A DNA stretch of 64,000 nucleotides from Anaerosalibacter sp. Marseille-P3206 (GTDB lineage Bacteria > Bacillota > Clostridia > Tissierellales > Sporanaerobacteraceae), in the NCBI RefSeq assembly GCF_900155565.1, contig NZ_FUHM01000002.1:2170001-2234000 (forward strand), written 5' to 3'. The notes below the pieces were generated by a model, which worked only from the letters and a program-made list of their open reading frames with translations, had not been told where the DNA came from and did no database searches. The translations under genes and the position numbers were made by a program. Below are positions 47,961 to 58,839 of this stretch, piece after piece (position 1 is the stretch's first letter; every line of letters starts with the position of its first letter).

Positions 47961-50072
47961 ATGAAAATAAAAGATAATATTTTAGATTTTATGGAAGAAA
48001 AATTGTATAAACCTATGACAAGAGAAGAACTAGCAAATGCATTTGAAATTGATAAAAATGAAGCTAAGTATTTTTATGATGTCATTGAAACCATGGAGAA
48101 GGAAGGAACTATAGTTAGAACTAGAAATGATAGATATGGCCTTCCTGAAAAGATGAACTTAATCATAGGTATACTTGAGGGAAATGAAAGAGGATATGGA
48201 TTTTTAATCCCTGAGGACAAAGAGAAGGATGATATTTTTATTCCAGCTGAGGATATGAATGGGGCACTTCATGGTGATAAGGTAATAGTAAGAATTACAA
48301 AGAAAAGTAATGATGGCAGAAGAGATGAAGGAGAAATATTAAGAATATTAGACAGAGCAAACAAATACATTGTAGGAACATTTGAAAGTAGCAAAAATTT
48401 TGGATTTGTACTTCCTGATGATTCCAAAATAAGTATGGACATATTTATATCTAAGTCTGATTTCAATGGAGCTAAAACAAATCAAAAAGTAGTAGTTGAA
48501 ATAACCCAATGGCCAGAAAAGAGAAGAAATCCAGAGGGAAAAATAGTTGAAGTATTAGGATATATAAATGAAAAAGGTACTGATGTACTATCAGTAATCA
48601 AACAATATCAATTGCCATTAGAATTCCCAGAGAAGGTACTAGACCAAGCAGATAGAATAGAAGAAAGTGTTTCACAGGAAGAAATATCTAGAAGAGTTGA
48701 TCTAAGGGGCATGAATACATTTACAATAGATGGACCTGATGCCAAAGACTTTGACGATGCTGTGTCAATAGAAAAAATGGACAATGGGAATTTTAAACTA
48801 GGTGTTCACATTGCAGATGTATCTTATTATGTTAATGAAAACTCAGCAATGGATAAAGAAGCGTTTAAACGTGGCAACAGTGTGTACTTGGTAGATAGGG
48901 TAATACCAATGTTGCCTGAAAAGTTGTCAAATGGTATTTGCAGTTTGAAACCTAATGAGCCAAGACTTACATTGTCTATATTTATGGAAATAAATAAAGA
49001 TGGTAAAGTAATAGATCATCAGATATTTGAAAGTGTTATTGAAAGTAAAGAAAGGCTTGTATATGATGATATTTCGGATTTGTTAGAAAAAGATGATGAA
49101 AATTTGAAAGAAAGATATGCTCATATATATGAAGATATAAAACTTATGGAAGAGCTATGTCATATACTAACTGAAAAAAGAGAGCAAAGAGGTAGTTTGG
49201 ATTTTGATTTTCCAGAAGCAATACTTATATTAGATGATAATGGAGTTCCTATAGATATTAGAAAAGAAGATAGGAGAATAGCTAACAGAATGATAGAAGA
49301 ATTTATGCTAGTTTCTAATGAAACTGTTGCAGAATATATGTATTGGGCACAAGCACCTTTTATATATAGAATTCACGAAGACCCTGACTTAGAGAAAATT
49401 TCTGGATTCAATAAATTCATACACAATTTTGGGTATGCTTTGAAAGGTTCTCAAGATATACATCCAAAGGAATTGCAAAATCTTATGAACAAAGTTAAAG
49501 GTAAAAAAGAAGAAAACCTTATAAATACATTATTACTTAGATCACTAAAAAAGGCTATATATAGTAGTGAAGTTGATGGACACTTTGGTTTAGCTGCTAA
49601 TTACTATTGTCATTTTACAGCTCCTATAAGGAGATATGCTGATTTGGAAATACACAGAATAATAAAGGACTATATAAATGGAAAACTTTCTCCAGGTAAA
49701 ATAGAAAAGCTTGAAGAAGTACTTCCTAAAATAGCTGATCAAGCATCTATAATGGAGAGAAGAGCTGAAGAAGCTGAAAGAGCAGTAGAAGATATAAAGA
49801 AAGCTGAATACATGAAAGAGAAGATAGGAGAAGAATACGAGGGATTGGTTTCTTCATTAACTCATTTTGGAATGTTTGTACAGCTTGAAAACACTATCGA
49901 AGGATTAGTACATTTTAGTAATATGGTAGATGATTACTACTATTATGATGAGGAAAAATATTATATAATAGGTGAGCTAACTAAAAAAACATATAGAATT
50001 GGTGATACTGTAAAGATAAAAGTACTTGGTGTAGATATGCTTAAAGGCACTATTGATTTTGTATTAGTATAA
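47961..50072 (+). CDS. rnr: Ribonuclease R
   Basis: A 703-residue 3'-5' exoribonuclease. A winged-helix N-terminus (about 1-65), two cold-shock domains (about 70-215), the RNB catalytic domain with 'TIDGPDAKDFDDAVS' (Asp cluster about 260-266) and 'CHFTAPIRRYADLEIHR' (about 552-568), and a C-terminal S1 domain (about 630-700) are visible. The basic tail found in E. coli RNase R is absent. It degrades structured RNA and cooperates with tmRNA; the gene immediately precedes smpB and ssrA, the typical order. Confidence 0.95.
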   Translation: MKIKDNILDFMEEKLYKPMTREELANAFEIDKNEAKYFYDVIETMEKEGTIVRTRNDRYGLPEKMNLIIGILEGNERGYGFLIPEDKEKDDIFIPAEDMNGALHGDKVIVRITKKSNDGRRDEGEILRILDRANKYIVGTFESSKNFGFVLPDDSKISMDIFISKSDFNGAKTNQKVVVEITQWPEKRRNPEGKIVEVLGYINEKGTDVLSVIKQYQLPLEFPEKVLDQADRIEESVSQEEISRRVDLRGMNTFTIDGPDAKDFDDAVSIEKMDNGNFKLGVHIADVSYYVNENSAMDKEAFKRGNSVYLVDRVIPMLPEKLSNGICSLKPNEPRLTLSIFMEINKDGKVIDHQIFESVIESKERLVYDDISDLLEKDDENLKERYAHIYEDIKLMEELCHILTEKREQRGSLDFDFPEAILILDDNGVPIDIRKEDRRIANRMIEEFMLVSNETVAEYMYWAQAPFIYRIHEDPDLEKISGFNKFIHNFGYALKGSQDIHPKELQNLMNKVKGKKEENLINTLLLRSLKKAIYSSEVDGHFGLAANYYCHFTAPIRRYADLEIHRIIKDYINGKLSPGKIEKLEEVLPKIADQASIMERRAEEAERAVEDIKKAEYMKEKIGEEYEGLVSSLTHFGMFVQLENTIEGLVHFSNMVDDYYYYDEEKYYIIGELTKKTYRIGDTVKIKVLGVDMLKGTIDFVLV

Positions 50073-50146
50073 ATTAAAATTTTGACATAATGTTGAAAAG
50101 ATGTTATACTATTAAATAGACTCAAAAAAATCATATGGTGATTAAA

Positions 50147-50608
50147 ATGGTAAAAGATAGTGTAAAAATAGTATCAAGTAATAAAAAAGCTAGACATGAA
50201 TTCTTTATTGAAGATAGTATAGAAGCAGGGATTGTGCTAGCTGGAACTGAAGTAAAATCAATTAGACAGGGCAGATGTAATATCAAAGAAGGTTATGCCC
50301 AAATAATAGACGGGGAAGTCTATCTATTTAATGTGCATATTAGTCCTTATGAACAAGGCAATATATATAATCAAGATCCTATTAGGACTAGAAAACTTCT
50401 TCTCCACAGAAGAGAAATAAACAAACTCACTGGATATGTAGCTCAAAAAGGCTACACCTTAGTACCTTTAACCGTTTATATAAAAGATGGGCGAGTGAAA
50501 GTTGAACTTGGAATAGCCCGTGGTAAAAAACTCTATGACAAAAGAGAAGATATTGCAAAGAAAGATGCAGAAAGAAAGATTCAAAGACAAGTAAAAGAAA
50601 GATATTAA
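50147..50608 (+). CDS. smpB: SsrA-binding protein
   Basis: A 153-residue tmRNA-binding protein: '[40 protein letters not shown]' near the N-terminus, '[11 protein letters not shown]' (about 85-95), and the C-terminal tail '[14 protein letters not shown]'-like segment that occupies the ribosome (here '[14 protein letters not shown]'). The ATG at 50147 is used because GGTGAT upstream provides the ribosome site; the ATG at 50135 lacks one. ssrA begins five bases after its stop. Confidence 0.96.
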   Translation: MVKDSVKIVSSNKKARHEFFIEDSIEAGIVLAGTEVKSIRQGRCNIKEGYAQIIDGEVYLFNVHISPYEQGNIYNQDPIRTRKLLLHRREINKLTGYVAQKGYTLVPLTVYIKDGRVKVELGIARGKKLYDKREDIAKKDAERKIQRQVKERY

Positions 50609-50613
50609 TTAAT

Positions 50614-50964
50614 GGGGGCGAATTTGGTTTCGACGGGGATATGGAGTAAGGAGTAGCGAGTCGTTGTCGCCAAGCAACGTTAAAAGTGGCAAATTAAATT
50701 AAACGCAAACGATAATTACGCATTAGCTGCCTAATATGGTAGCTCGTCCTTCCCAAGAATCCCACGACTTGAGATAGGGCGCCAACTTAGTGGGGAACCG
50801 AGCCTTACAAAGCTTTGAGTAAGGAACGGAAATCATGAAGCTACTGAAGCTTGAACCCTGTCAGTAGGGGTCGAGCAGAGGGAATGGAAAAATACTGACT
50901 GCACTCGGAGAAACTCTTTATGAAGTGTTTTCGGACGTGGGTTCGACGCCCACCGCCTCCACCA
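50614..50964 (+). ncRNA. ssrA: tmRNA (ssrA)
   Basis: The 5' end GGGGGCGAATTTGGTTTCGA and the 3' end GGGTTCGACGCCCACC...CCTCCACCA form the tRNA-like half, with acceptor stem GGGGGCG paired to CGCCTCC. The tag reading frame 50705-50734 is GCA AAC GAT AAT TAC GCA TTA GCT GCC TAA, encoding ANDNYALAA. Several pseudoknots follow (about 50740-50900). It rescues stalled ribosomes with SmpB. The 3' end is the left boundary of an accessory region, ssrA being a classical integration site. Confidence 0.97.
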
Positions 50965-51017
50965 TAAAAGAACTTAAATATTGATACAATAGAAACTCCT
51001 TGATTTCAAGGGGTTTT
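50963..51017 (+). repeat. Left 55-bp direct repeat (candidate attL) at the ssrA 3' end
   Basis: This sequence (starts CATAAAAGAACTTAAATA) is repeated without mismatch at 61697-61751. The left copy includes the last two bases of ssrA and the ssrA terminator. Partial similarity continues for about 40 bases after both copies. Confidence 0.85.
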
Positions 51018-51022
51018 TTAAT
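50993..51022 (+). terminator. Terminator of ssrA
   Basis: AACTCCTTG pairs with CAAGGGGTT (one T-G pair) around ATTT and is followed by TTTT. The same hairpin is duplicated in the right repeat at about 61727-61751. Confidence 0.85.
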
Positions 51023-51066
51023 TTTTGTGGATAAATTTAAGATGGATTTTCTATATTTGCACACAG

Positions 51067-51128
51067 TAACGCTAAATTATGCACACGGGTGTGCAGTTTT
51101 GGTTGGGTGGGTGCACTTTTTAGCGATA
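51067..51128. repeat. Inverted GTGCA-TTTAGCG elements at the island's left end
   Basis: TAACGCTAAATTATGCAC (51067-51084) is the near inverse of GTGCACTTTTTAGCGATA (51111-51128), with a smaller palindrome GCACACGGGTGTGC inside. Similar copies, GTGCACAATTTAGCGTTA (61620-61637) and a partial TTTTAGCGTTA (about 61647), lie at the right end of the island. Confidence 0.7.
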
Positions 51129-51662
51129 AGTGATAGGGTCAAGGCTTGCCCGCATTGTGGCTATCCCTTAATAGAGGATACAGAACCTAAACCTAAACAA
51201 GAAGAGATGCATGAAGAACAATCTAAGAAGAAGTTAGATAGGAAAGTATTTATTGGAATGCTAACAATAGCTATTGCAGCAGTTATTATTTTTGGGGTTA
51301 TATATAATGTTAAAGTAGTGGAACCAAAAAAAGCTTATGTAGAAGCAATCACATTGCTGGAAGAAGGAAAATATGAAGAGGCTAATAAGATCTTTGATAC
51401 AATCTCATCATATGAAGATGTTTCTACTTTACAAGAACAATTGAAATATGAATCTAGAGTATATGAATGTATTACTTCATTGAAACAGTATTTGAAAAAT
51501 CCAGACTCATTACAGGTGTATGAAATTGTATTCTATCAGGGAAATCCAGAGGAAGGGCAAGAAACGACTTCTGATTCTTTAGAAGAAATGAAAGAAGGTT
51601 CAGAGGAGAATCCGATTTGTGTAATGTATTTTGGAGCTCAAAATGGGTTTGGCGGAAATTGA
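51123..51662 (+). pseudogene. Truncated zinc-ribbon membrane protein gene
   Basis: The open frame from about 51123 encodes 'ISDRVKACPHCGYPL', the second half of a two-CxxC zinc ribbon, then a charged linker, one membrane helix (about 51240-51310) and a TPR-like stretch ('AITLLEEGKYEEANKIFDTISSYED'), ending '...CVMYFGAQNGFGGN'. The first CxxC and start codon are missing: coding sequence begins abruptly at the island-end repeat. The C-terminus is cut by the IS3 remnant, whose first base overlaps the accidental stop. The intact family is a common Firmicute accessory protein of unknown role. The longer frame upstream to 51000 crosses the ssrA terminator and the repeats and is not real. Confidence 0.7.
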
Positions 51663-52404
51663 ACAGCCCCCTGTCAAGTAGACAGTGGAAATAATAAAAA
51701 CAATCTTAAACAGCTAAGGCTCGATATTCCATCGGACTGAGGCTGTTTAGTCTTTTTTGTAATCTCTCATAATTATAAAAATAAATATATTTATCAATAT
51801 CATTTTTAAGTTCTTCAAATGCGCTATATTTGTTTAGATAATATTTTTCACACTTTAATATTCCCCAATATCCTTCTATTGGGCCATTATCAATGCATCT
51901 ACTTACTCTAGACATACTTTGTGTCATTCCTGCTTTATCTAATCTCCTTTTGAACCCATAAGATGTATATTGAAATCCCCTATCACTGTGAATCATTGGA
52001 CTAGCCCCAGGGTTCAAATTTAAAGCTAAATCCAAAGTCTTAAACACTAGTGGATTATCGTTTCTGTGTCCAATTACATAAGCCACTATGCTATTGTCAT
52101 ATAAATCTAATATTGCACTTAAATATGCTTTCTTGCCAGGTCCATATTTAAATTCTGTAACATCTGTAACCCATTTTTCATTTGGCTTTGATGCTGTAAA
52201 ATCTCTATTTAAGATGTTTTCTGAAACAAATTGTGGTGTTGATTTTACATATCTTTTTTTCTTCTTACGAATTACAGATTTTAGTCCATTAAAATTTTTA
52301 GTTTTTCTTCTGCTGTATGCTTGTTTCCTTTAGACATAATAATACTCCCCCTAAGGTATCAGATTTTTATTTTTTAATCTGTCTACCTTAAGGGGAGCAT
52401 ATCA
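51660..52404. mobile_element. Internally deleted IS3-family element
   Basis: Imperfect terminal inverted repeats start TGAACAGCCCC on the left and TGATATGCTCCCC on the right, sharing GTAGACAG. The element is only about 745 bp, roughly half of a normal IS3 copy, because most of orfA and the start of orfB are missing. No clear target duplication is seen. It separates the zinc-ribbon fragment from phage-like genes. Confidence 0.8.
51706..52337 (-). pseudogene. IS3-family transposase, fused remnant of orfA and orfB
   Basis: From the ATG at 52337 (GGGGGAG upstream) the first 15 codons read 'MSKGNKHTAEEKLKI', an orfA start. The sequence then jumps to the middle of orfB, where another frame gives 'KKRYVKSTPQFVSENILNRDF' and 'NEKWVTDVTEFKYG' (first catalytic Asp), continuing with 'MIHSDRGFQYTS' (second Asp) and 'GPIEGYWGILKCEKY' (Glu). 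The only long open part is 52086-51706. The joining deletion and frame change mean no active transposase. Confidence 0.82.
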
Positions 52405-52439
52405 CATTTTATAAAACCAAGGGGCAATATAAACTAGAT

Positions 52440-52546
52440 CAAAAGAAAGCTATGAAGAGAATTCTAACTTTAGATAAAGAATTACAAGTCCATATAAATG
52501 AAACTTACAATAATGGAAAGATGGGAGGTAAGCCGAATGAACGCTA
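52440..52546 (+). pseudogene. 3' remnant of a phage-type gene
   Basis: A frame reading 'LDQKKAMKRILTLDKELQV' and ending 'GGKPNER' stops at the TAA just after the start of the next gene. Its 5' part was lost at the IS3 insertion. I do not recognise the family. Confidence 0.4.
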
Positions 52547-52968
52547 AGGAATATCTATCCCAAGCTATATGGCTTGATAAAAGTATAAATAATAAGCTGG
52601 AGCAAATGGAAAGACTGAAAGCTATAGCAGAGAAGGTTACTGTAGACTTTACTCAGGACAAAGTATCTGGGGGAAAAGCAACAACAAGTCCTATGGAAGA
52701 TGCTACTGTTAAACTTATAGATTTAAGCTATGAAATAAATGATGACATTGATAGATTAGTAGATTTGAAAAAGGAAATATTAAAAACCATTGGCCAGTTA
52801 GAAGATGTTAGTTACCAACTGCTATTAGAAATGAGATATATAAATAATAAGAGTTGGGATGATGTGGCAAGAGACATGGGATATGATAAAAGATGGGTAA
52901 TGAGACTTCATGGTAGAGCTTTAAAAGAAATTGATGAAATTTTAAAAGAAGCCACTAAAAGCCATTGA
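52537..52968 (+). CDS. DUF1492-type phage sigma-like regulator
   Basis: A 143-residue protein starting MNAKEYLSQAIWLDKSINNKLEQMERLK, the typical start of DUF1492 proteins. The C-terminal part 'YQLLLEMRYINNKSWDDVARDMGYDKRWVMRLHGRALKEI' (about 98-137) is a sigma-70 region 4-like helix-turn-helix. Such proteins are encoded near the end of early regions in many Firmicute prophages and are thought to switch on late genes. The ATG at 52537 follows GGGAGGTAAG. The neighbouring phage genes are gone, so it is a prophage leftover inside the island. The family call is good; activity is unknown. Confidence 0.8.
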   Translation: MNAKEYLSQAIWLDKSINNKLEQMERLKAIAEKVTVDFTQDKVSGGKATTSPMEDATVKLIDLSYEINDDIDRLVDLKKEILKTIGQLEDVSYQLLLEMRYINNKSWDDVARDMGYDKRWVMRLHGRALKEIDEILKEATKSH

Positions 52969-52994
52969 AAGCCACTTAATAAATGTAGTATTAT
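52965..52994 (+). promoter_or_regulatory. Promoter of the candidate ncRNA upstream of abiF
   Basis: TTGAAA (52965-52970), 18-base spacer, TATTAT (52989-52994); transcription would start near 53001. It overlaps the very end of the DUF1492-type gene. Confidence 0.5.
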
Positions 52995-52999
52995 ATAAG

Positions 53000-53119
53000 A
53001 TGTAAAGGTATAGAAAAATCAAGAGAACCATATGCTGTCTGAATATGCCAAGGTTATATCGAATCGATTCCAAGGAAACGCAGCATTCTTGAATACAACC
53101 CCCAAAGAGGGCTTTTTTC
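53000..53119 (+). ncRNA. Candidate structured RNA upstream of the AbiF-like gene
   Basis: No ORF lies here. CAAGA (53020-53024) and ATGCTG (53032-53037) pair with CAGCATTCTTG (53081-53091), giving an 11-pair stem with a 7-base bulge. Inside lies the palindrome GAATCGATTC. A CCC-AAAGA-GGG hairpin with six T residues (53099-53118) acts as terminator, and a promoter-like site precedes it. AbiF-type genes are known to be accompanied by a conserved RNA (the abiF RNA motif). Whether this is that motif needs a covariance-model search. Confidence 0.5.
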
Positions 53120-53202
53120 TATGCCTGGAAAATAGTATGTAGAATTATAGATAATCTGATATAATATTTTTAAGATTAAAAGTTTATATCAGGGGGCAGA
53201 AT

Positions 53203-54135
53203 ATGAGGAAGAAAAAATTATCGATAGATGAACAAATTGATTATATGAAAGATAAAAGTGGGATACAGTTTAATATAGTCAACGAAGAGGAAGCAAAGAA
53301 ATTTTTAACAAATAATAATTATTACTTTAAAATAAAGTCTTATGCAAAGAACTATGAAAAATATATAGAAGGTGAGAATGCTGGTAAATATATTAATTTA
53401 GAGTTTGCATATCTTAAAGAAATGTCAACACTGGATATGTATTTTAGAAGAATAATTATTAAGATGACTTTAGATATAGAACATTTTTTAAAAATACAGC
53501 TACTTAGGGATTTTTCACGTAATGATGAGGAAGATGGGTATAATATAATAGATGACCTATTTGAGAGGTTTCCATACATAGAAGAAAATATTGATAAAAA
53601 ATCTAAAAATTCTACATGTTCTGATTTAGTAACAAAGTATAAGGGTAACTTTGCAATTTGGAATATAGTTGAGGCCATAGGGTTTGGTGATTTTACGAAG
53701 TTATATAGAATATATTATGAGAAGTATAAAACTAAAGGTTCTATGGAAAAACATGTATGGTCTGTACGTTTTTTAAGAAATGCAGCAGCACATAATAGCT
53801 GTTTATTAAATAGTTTAAGAACACCTTATAGCAAAAAAATCAATCCAAATATGGAAGTTATAAATTTCATATCTAAGATTGATGGTATTTCTAGAAAAAC
53901 TAGGCAGGATAAAATGAGAAATCCAATAATACATGATTTCGTTGTCACTTTATATATATTTAATAACATAGCTACTAGTGAAGGAATTAAGAGAAATACC
54001 ATGGAAGAATTAAAGAATTTAATAGATAACAGATTTACTGCGAATAAAGAATTTTTTGAAAAGAATCAGCTCATTATATCTTATTACGATTTTGTCAAAA
54101 AAATCATTGACTATTTTTACGATTTGTGTATATAA
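53203..54135 (+). CDS. AbiF/AbiD-like abortive infection protein (Abi_2, HEPN)
   Basis: A 310-residue protein of the Abi_2 family. The N-terminal part 'LSIDEQIDYMKDKSGIQFN' and 'FLTNNNYYFKIKSYAKNY' (about 34-51) is diagnostic. 'VWSVRFLRNAAAHNSCLLN' contains R192 and H197 in an R-X4-H arrangement, the putative RNase site of HEPN domains. Abi proteins stop phage growth by killing or arresting the infected cell. It has its own promoter-like region behind a candidate structured RNA and is followed by three hairpins. The surrounding genes are phage and IS remnants, so it is likely a defence cargo gene of the island or of a former prophage. Trigger and target are unknown. Confidence 0.85.
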   Translation: MRKKKLSIDEQIDYMKDKSGIQFNIVNEEEAKKFLTNNNYYFKIKSYAKNYEKYIEGENAGKYINLEFAYLKEMSTLDMYFRRIIIKMTLDIEHFLKIQLLRDFSRNDEEDGYNIIDDLFERFPYIEENIDKKSKNSTCSDLVTKYKGNFAIWNIVEAIGFGDFTKLYRIYYEKYKTKGSMEKHVWSVRFLRNAAAHNSCLLNSLRTPYSKKINPNMEVINFISKIDGISRKTRQDKMRNPIIHDFVVTLYIFNNIATSEGIKRNTMEELKNLIDNRFTANKEFFEKNQLIISYYDFVKKIIDYFYDLCI

Positions 54136-54150
54136 TACTATCAAGGAACA

Positions 54151-54249
54151 AAAACTCTTAGGAGTTTTTAGCGAGAAGGTGCCTGCACCTACTCGTATTT
54201 TTGTTTTTTAGGATGAAAAGCTCTAGAGCATTTAGCTTTAGAGCTTTTT
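54151..54249 (+). terminator. Three consecutive terminator hairpins after abiF
   Basis: Stem 1: AAAACTC / GAGTTTTT (54151-54169). Stem 2: GAGAAGGTGC / GCACCTACTC (54173-54194) with a T-rich tail. Stem 3: AAAAGCTCTA / TAGAGCTTTTT (54216-54249). The last tail, CTTTTTCTATGCCT, matches the tail after the candidate RNA at 53112-53125. Confidence 0.7.
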
Positions 54250-54278
54250 CTATGCCTAAAATTAGGAGGATGAAACAA

Positions 54279-54332
54279 ATGAATAAATGCAAGAATTGTG
54301 TCTGGAGTATAAATGTCAAGATTAAAATGTAA
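54279..54332 (+). pseudogene. Truncated small cysteine-containing phage-type ORF
   Basis: ATG behind AGGAGG encodes 'MNKCKNCVWSINVKIKM' and then stops inside the IS21 end. The CxxC start is typical of small zinc-binding phage proteins. The gene was cut by the IS21 insertion. Confidence 0.45.
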
Positions 54333-54361
54333 CTTTTTGATCATTTAAGAATGTATCTTTT

Positions 54362-55066
54362 TTACTCATCCTCTTGTTTAAAATGATCTTTTAATCGATA
54401 TGATTTTCCATTAATAGAAACAACATGAGCATGGTGTAAAATCCTATCTAAGATAGCATTTGCAATAACTGGATCATAGAAAACATCATCCCAAGCATTA
54501 AAATTTATATTAGTTGTTAATATCGTACTCTTTTTTTCATATCTCATATCAATAAGTTGAAAAAACAACTTAGAATCTTCCTTATCTATTGGTAAATAAC
54601 CTAATTCATCTATTATTAGAAGCTTATACTTGCTAAAATGTTTAAGTCTAGCATCTAATCGATTCTCTAATTTTGCATGTTTTAGTTGCTGTAATAAATC
54701 ATGACATTTTATAAAATATGTGCTATATCGCTTTTTGGCTGCCGCGATACCAATGGATGTTGCAAGATGTGTTTTCCCAACTCCGCCAGATCCTAAAAAC
54801 ACAATATTTTATTGTGAATCTAGGAAACGTAAGGTTAAAAAATCTAGTATTTGATCTTTATTTATACTAGGCTGAAAATCAAAGTCAAAATCTTTAATTT
54901 CCTTTTGATGTGGAAAAGCTCCAACCTTAACCATAGATTTAATCATATTTGCTTCTTTAAAATCTATTTCATGATCTGTAAGTTTAATAAGAGCATCTAC
55001 AAAAGATAAATTGTTTTTGGTTGTAAAATCAATAACTTGGTCTAAATGGTTAATCATTTGTTTCAT
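54362..55066 (-). pseudogene. istB: IS21 helper ATPase IstB, interrupted by a stop codon
   Basis: The frame encodes the DnaC/IstB-like ATPase: N-terminus 'MKQMINHLDQVIDF', then Walker A 'FLGSGGVGKTHLA', Walker B 'KLLIIDELGYLP' and the C-terminal 'GKSYRLKDHF'. A TAA at 54811-54809 interrupts it in frame between 'RFLDSQ' and 'NIVFLGSGG', just before Walker A. A single G-to-T change from GAA would explain it. Its start overlaps the end of istA, as usual. The protein cannot be made whole, so the element needs outside help to move. Confidence 0.85.
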
Positions 55067-56350
55067 TTTTAAATACTTCTCCTATCATTTTTAAATTATT
55101 TTTAGCCATTTCTATCATCTCATAAGAATTTTGATTTAATGTTAGAGCACTAATTTCAGCATAATGTTCAACATGATAATTAAGTTTTTGATTTTGTATT
55201 CTATGAATAGTAACTAAATTTGTGTTATAATACACATGTAGTTGATCATCATATACTTGAAGTTTTAGTCTTTTACCTATATATTCTGGTGGGACAGAAT
55301 ATAAATTTGATTTATATGAAATCATACTTTGGCTATTTACTTTAACAGATGTGGTGATTATTTTATAATGATTTCTTATTTGATCTTTAGGTAGTTCTAA
55401 TAAGAAATCTTTTTCTTTTTCTAAATGTAATATTGGTATTTTGCCTGTTGATGTATGGCATGTACTGTTAATTCTATTATTTAAATCAGCAACAAGCTTA
55501 TGTAGCTCTTCATAACTTAAGGTTCCATTATATGCTCTTATTTCATCTAATAATTTCATAGGAGCCTCTACTTTAGCTTTTGTATTAGGTCTTCCTGCTA
55601 CACAGAGATGTACTCTAAAGCCATAATCATTTGCAAACTGTTGAAACTTATTATTTATTTTTCCTTTAGAATAATTAGTTCTAGGATTATCCATAACAGT
55701 TTTCATATTATCTGTTAGTAATTCCTTCGGAACTCCTCCAAATACTTCAAATGCCTCATCTAGAAAAGAAAATAATATATCCTGTGTTTTGTCAAGAGAC
55801 AACCTATATACTCTAAATCTAGAGTATGAAAGAATTAATACAAAAATATTTATAATAACAACTTCATCTGTATTTAAAACAAAATCAATATTTTCTTTCC
55901 AGTCTAATTGTCCTTGTTGACCTTTTTCTGTCTCATACCGCATAGGCGTAGCCTTGGCTATATGTCCTTTTTTCCTATTATTAAAGTACTCATTAAATTC
56001 TGAGTGATTAGAAATATATCTTCTAAAAGAAGATTGTGCGCAGTCTAATCCATGATTATCTTTAAGATACTGCCATAAAATACTTGAATTGAATCTTTAC
56101 CAAGAAGCTCTTTGATAATAGGTTCAAAAGCATCTATTTTGGATTTGCGATTTCTAGTGGTGGGTTTAACATATCCATTTAAATATTTACCTACGGTACG
56201 TGGATCAACGCCAAGTTCTCTAGCTATCTGACTTTTGTTTACTTTCAAATTGTTTTCCTCCATAATTAATTTTAATTTATGAAGATCTTCTAACTTATTT
56301 ATCTTTATTTCAGGATGAACATCTATATGTATAATCATAATTACCTCCAA
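55050..56350 (-). pseudogene. istA: IS21 transposase IstA, frameshifted
   Basis: The N-terminal part from 56350 has the helix-turn-helix 'VNKSQIARELGVDPRTVGKYLNGYVKP' (about 38-64). Near 56065-56075 the frame is lost ('...KDSIQVFYGSIL' then a stop), while the next frame continues 'ILWQYLKDNHGLDCAQSSFRRYI' and joins the DDE domain 'GQLDWKENIDFVL', 'VPKELLTDNMKTVM', 'AGRPNTKAKVEAPMKLL'. One small insertion or deletion separates an otherwise complete transposase. With the istB stop this marks an old, inactive copy. Confidence 0.87.
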
Positions 56351-56439
56351 TTTAAATATTGATAATTATACTATACATATAATCAATTTGTACATTCTTA
56401 AATGATCACTTTCTTACATTCTTATCGTATCATTTATAA

Positions 56440-56688
56440 GAAGTAGATAATTTTGATGAAACCCTATTCAATGAAAAAATTGAACATATAGAGATATGTG
56501 ATTCTAACATACTGAAATTTATATTTAGAGATGGGGAAATTATTCAGAGGACATGGGAGCATAAACCACGAAGTAAAAGCTGGGATGAAGAAGCTCGTCA
56601 AGGGGCAAGAGAAAGGGCATTAAAACAATGGGAGGAGAGAAATCATGGAGGTAGTAAGAACGGTAACGGTTATACCTGCCAAGAATAA
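56440..56688 (+). pseudogene. C-terminal fragment of a large serine recombinase
   Basis: Reads 'EVDNFDETLFNEKIEHIEI', 'FIFRDGEIIQRTWEHKPRSKSWDEEARQGARERAL' and ends 'GYTCQE'. This is the C-terminal end of a large serine recombinase like the next gene. The rest was removed at the IS21 boundary. It overlaps the upstream alternative start of the next recombinase (ATG 56645), the usual layout of tandem recombinase genes. Confidence 0.75.
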
Positions 56689-56693
56689 TAGCT

Positions 56694-56982
56694 ATGAAAG
56701 TTTCAAGGAAAATAGGCCCATTAAGAAAAAAAGTAGCTGCTTATGCAAGAGTCTCAACCAATTTTGATGAACAGGTTTCTAGCTTTGAAGCACAAAGAGA
56801 TTATTATACAAACCATATTAAATCAAAACCAGAATGGCAGTTTGTGGGAGTATATACCGATGAAGGGATATCAGCTACTAGCACCAAGAATAGAGATGGT
56901 TTTAATCAAATGATTGAGGATGCAATGGATGGGAAGATTGACCTTATAATAACTAAATCGGTATCTAGATTCGCTAGGAATA
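56694..56982 (+). CDS. Large serine recombinase, exon 1 (5' part, split by group II intron)
   Basis: Encodes the N-terminal resolvase domain up to 'IITKSVSRFARN': 'KKVAAYARVSTNFDEQVSSFEAQRDYY' with catalytic Ser21 and 'VYTDEGISATSTKNRDGFNQMIEDAMDGKIDLI'. An upstream ATG at 56645 gives 'MEVVRTVTVIPAKNNSY', typical of this family, but in another frame; joining the two needs one base less in the A-run 56726-56732. The gene therefore either starts at 56694 or carries a frameshift. At 56983 the coding sequence is broken by GTGCG, the 5' end of a group II intron. Removing the intron restores the frame into exon 2. Confidence 0.8.

Positions 56983-58839
<1,857 letters not shown>

Larger units (their letters stand above)
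54326..56420. mobile_element. IS21-family insertion sequence, inactivated
   Basis: About 2.1 kb bounded by 30-base inverted repeats, AATGTAAC...GATCATTTAAGAATGTA on the left (54326-54355) and its inverse on the right (56391-56420), differing only in the six bases after the outer AATGTAA. It carries istA and istB on the minus strand, both damaged. No target duplication is evident. It cut a small phage-type ORF on the left and a serine recombinase gene on the right, so it probably also removed DNA between them. Confidence 0.9.

Noticed and set aside
51000-51122. N-terminal extension of the zinc-ribbon ORF back to 51000
   Set aside because: It reads through the ssrA terminator and the inverted repeats; no ribosome site and no family similarity before 'ISDRVKACPHCG'.
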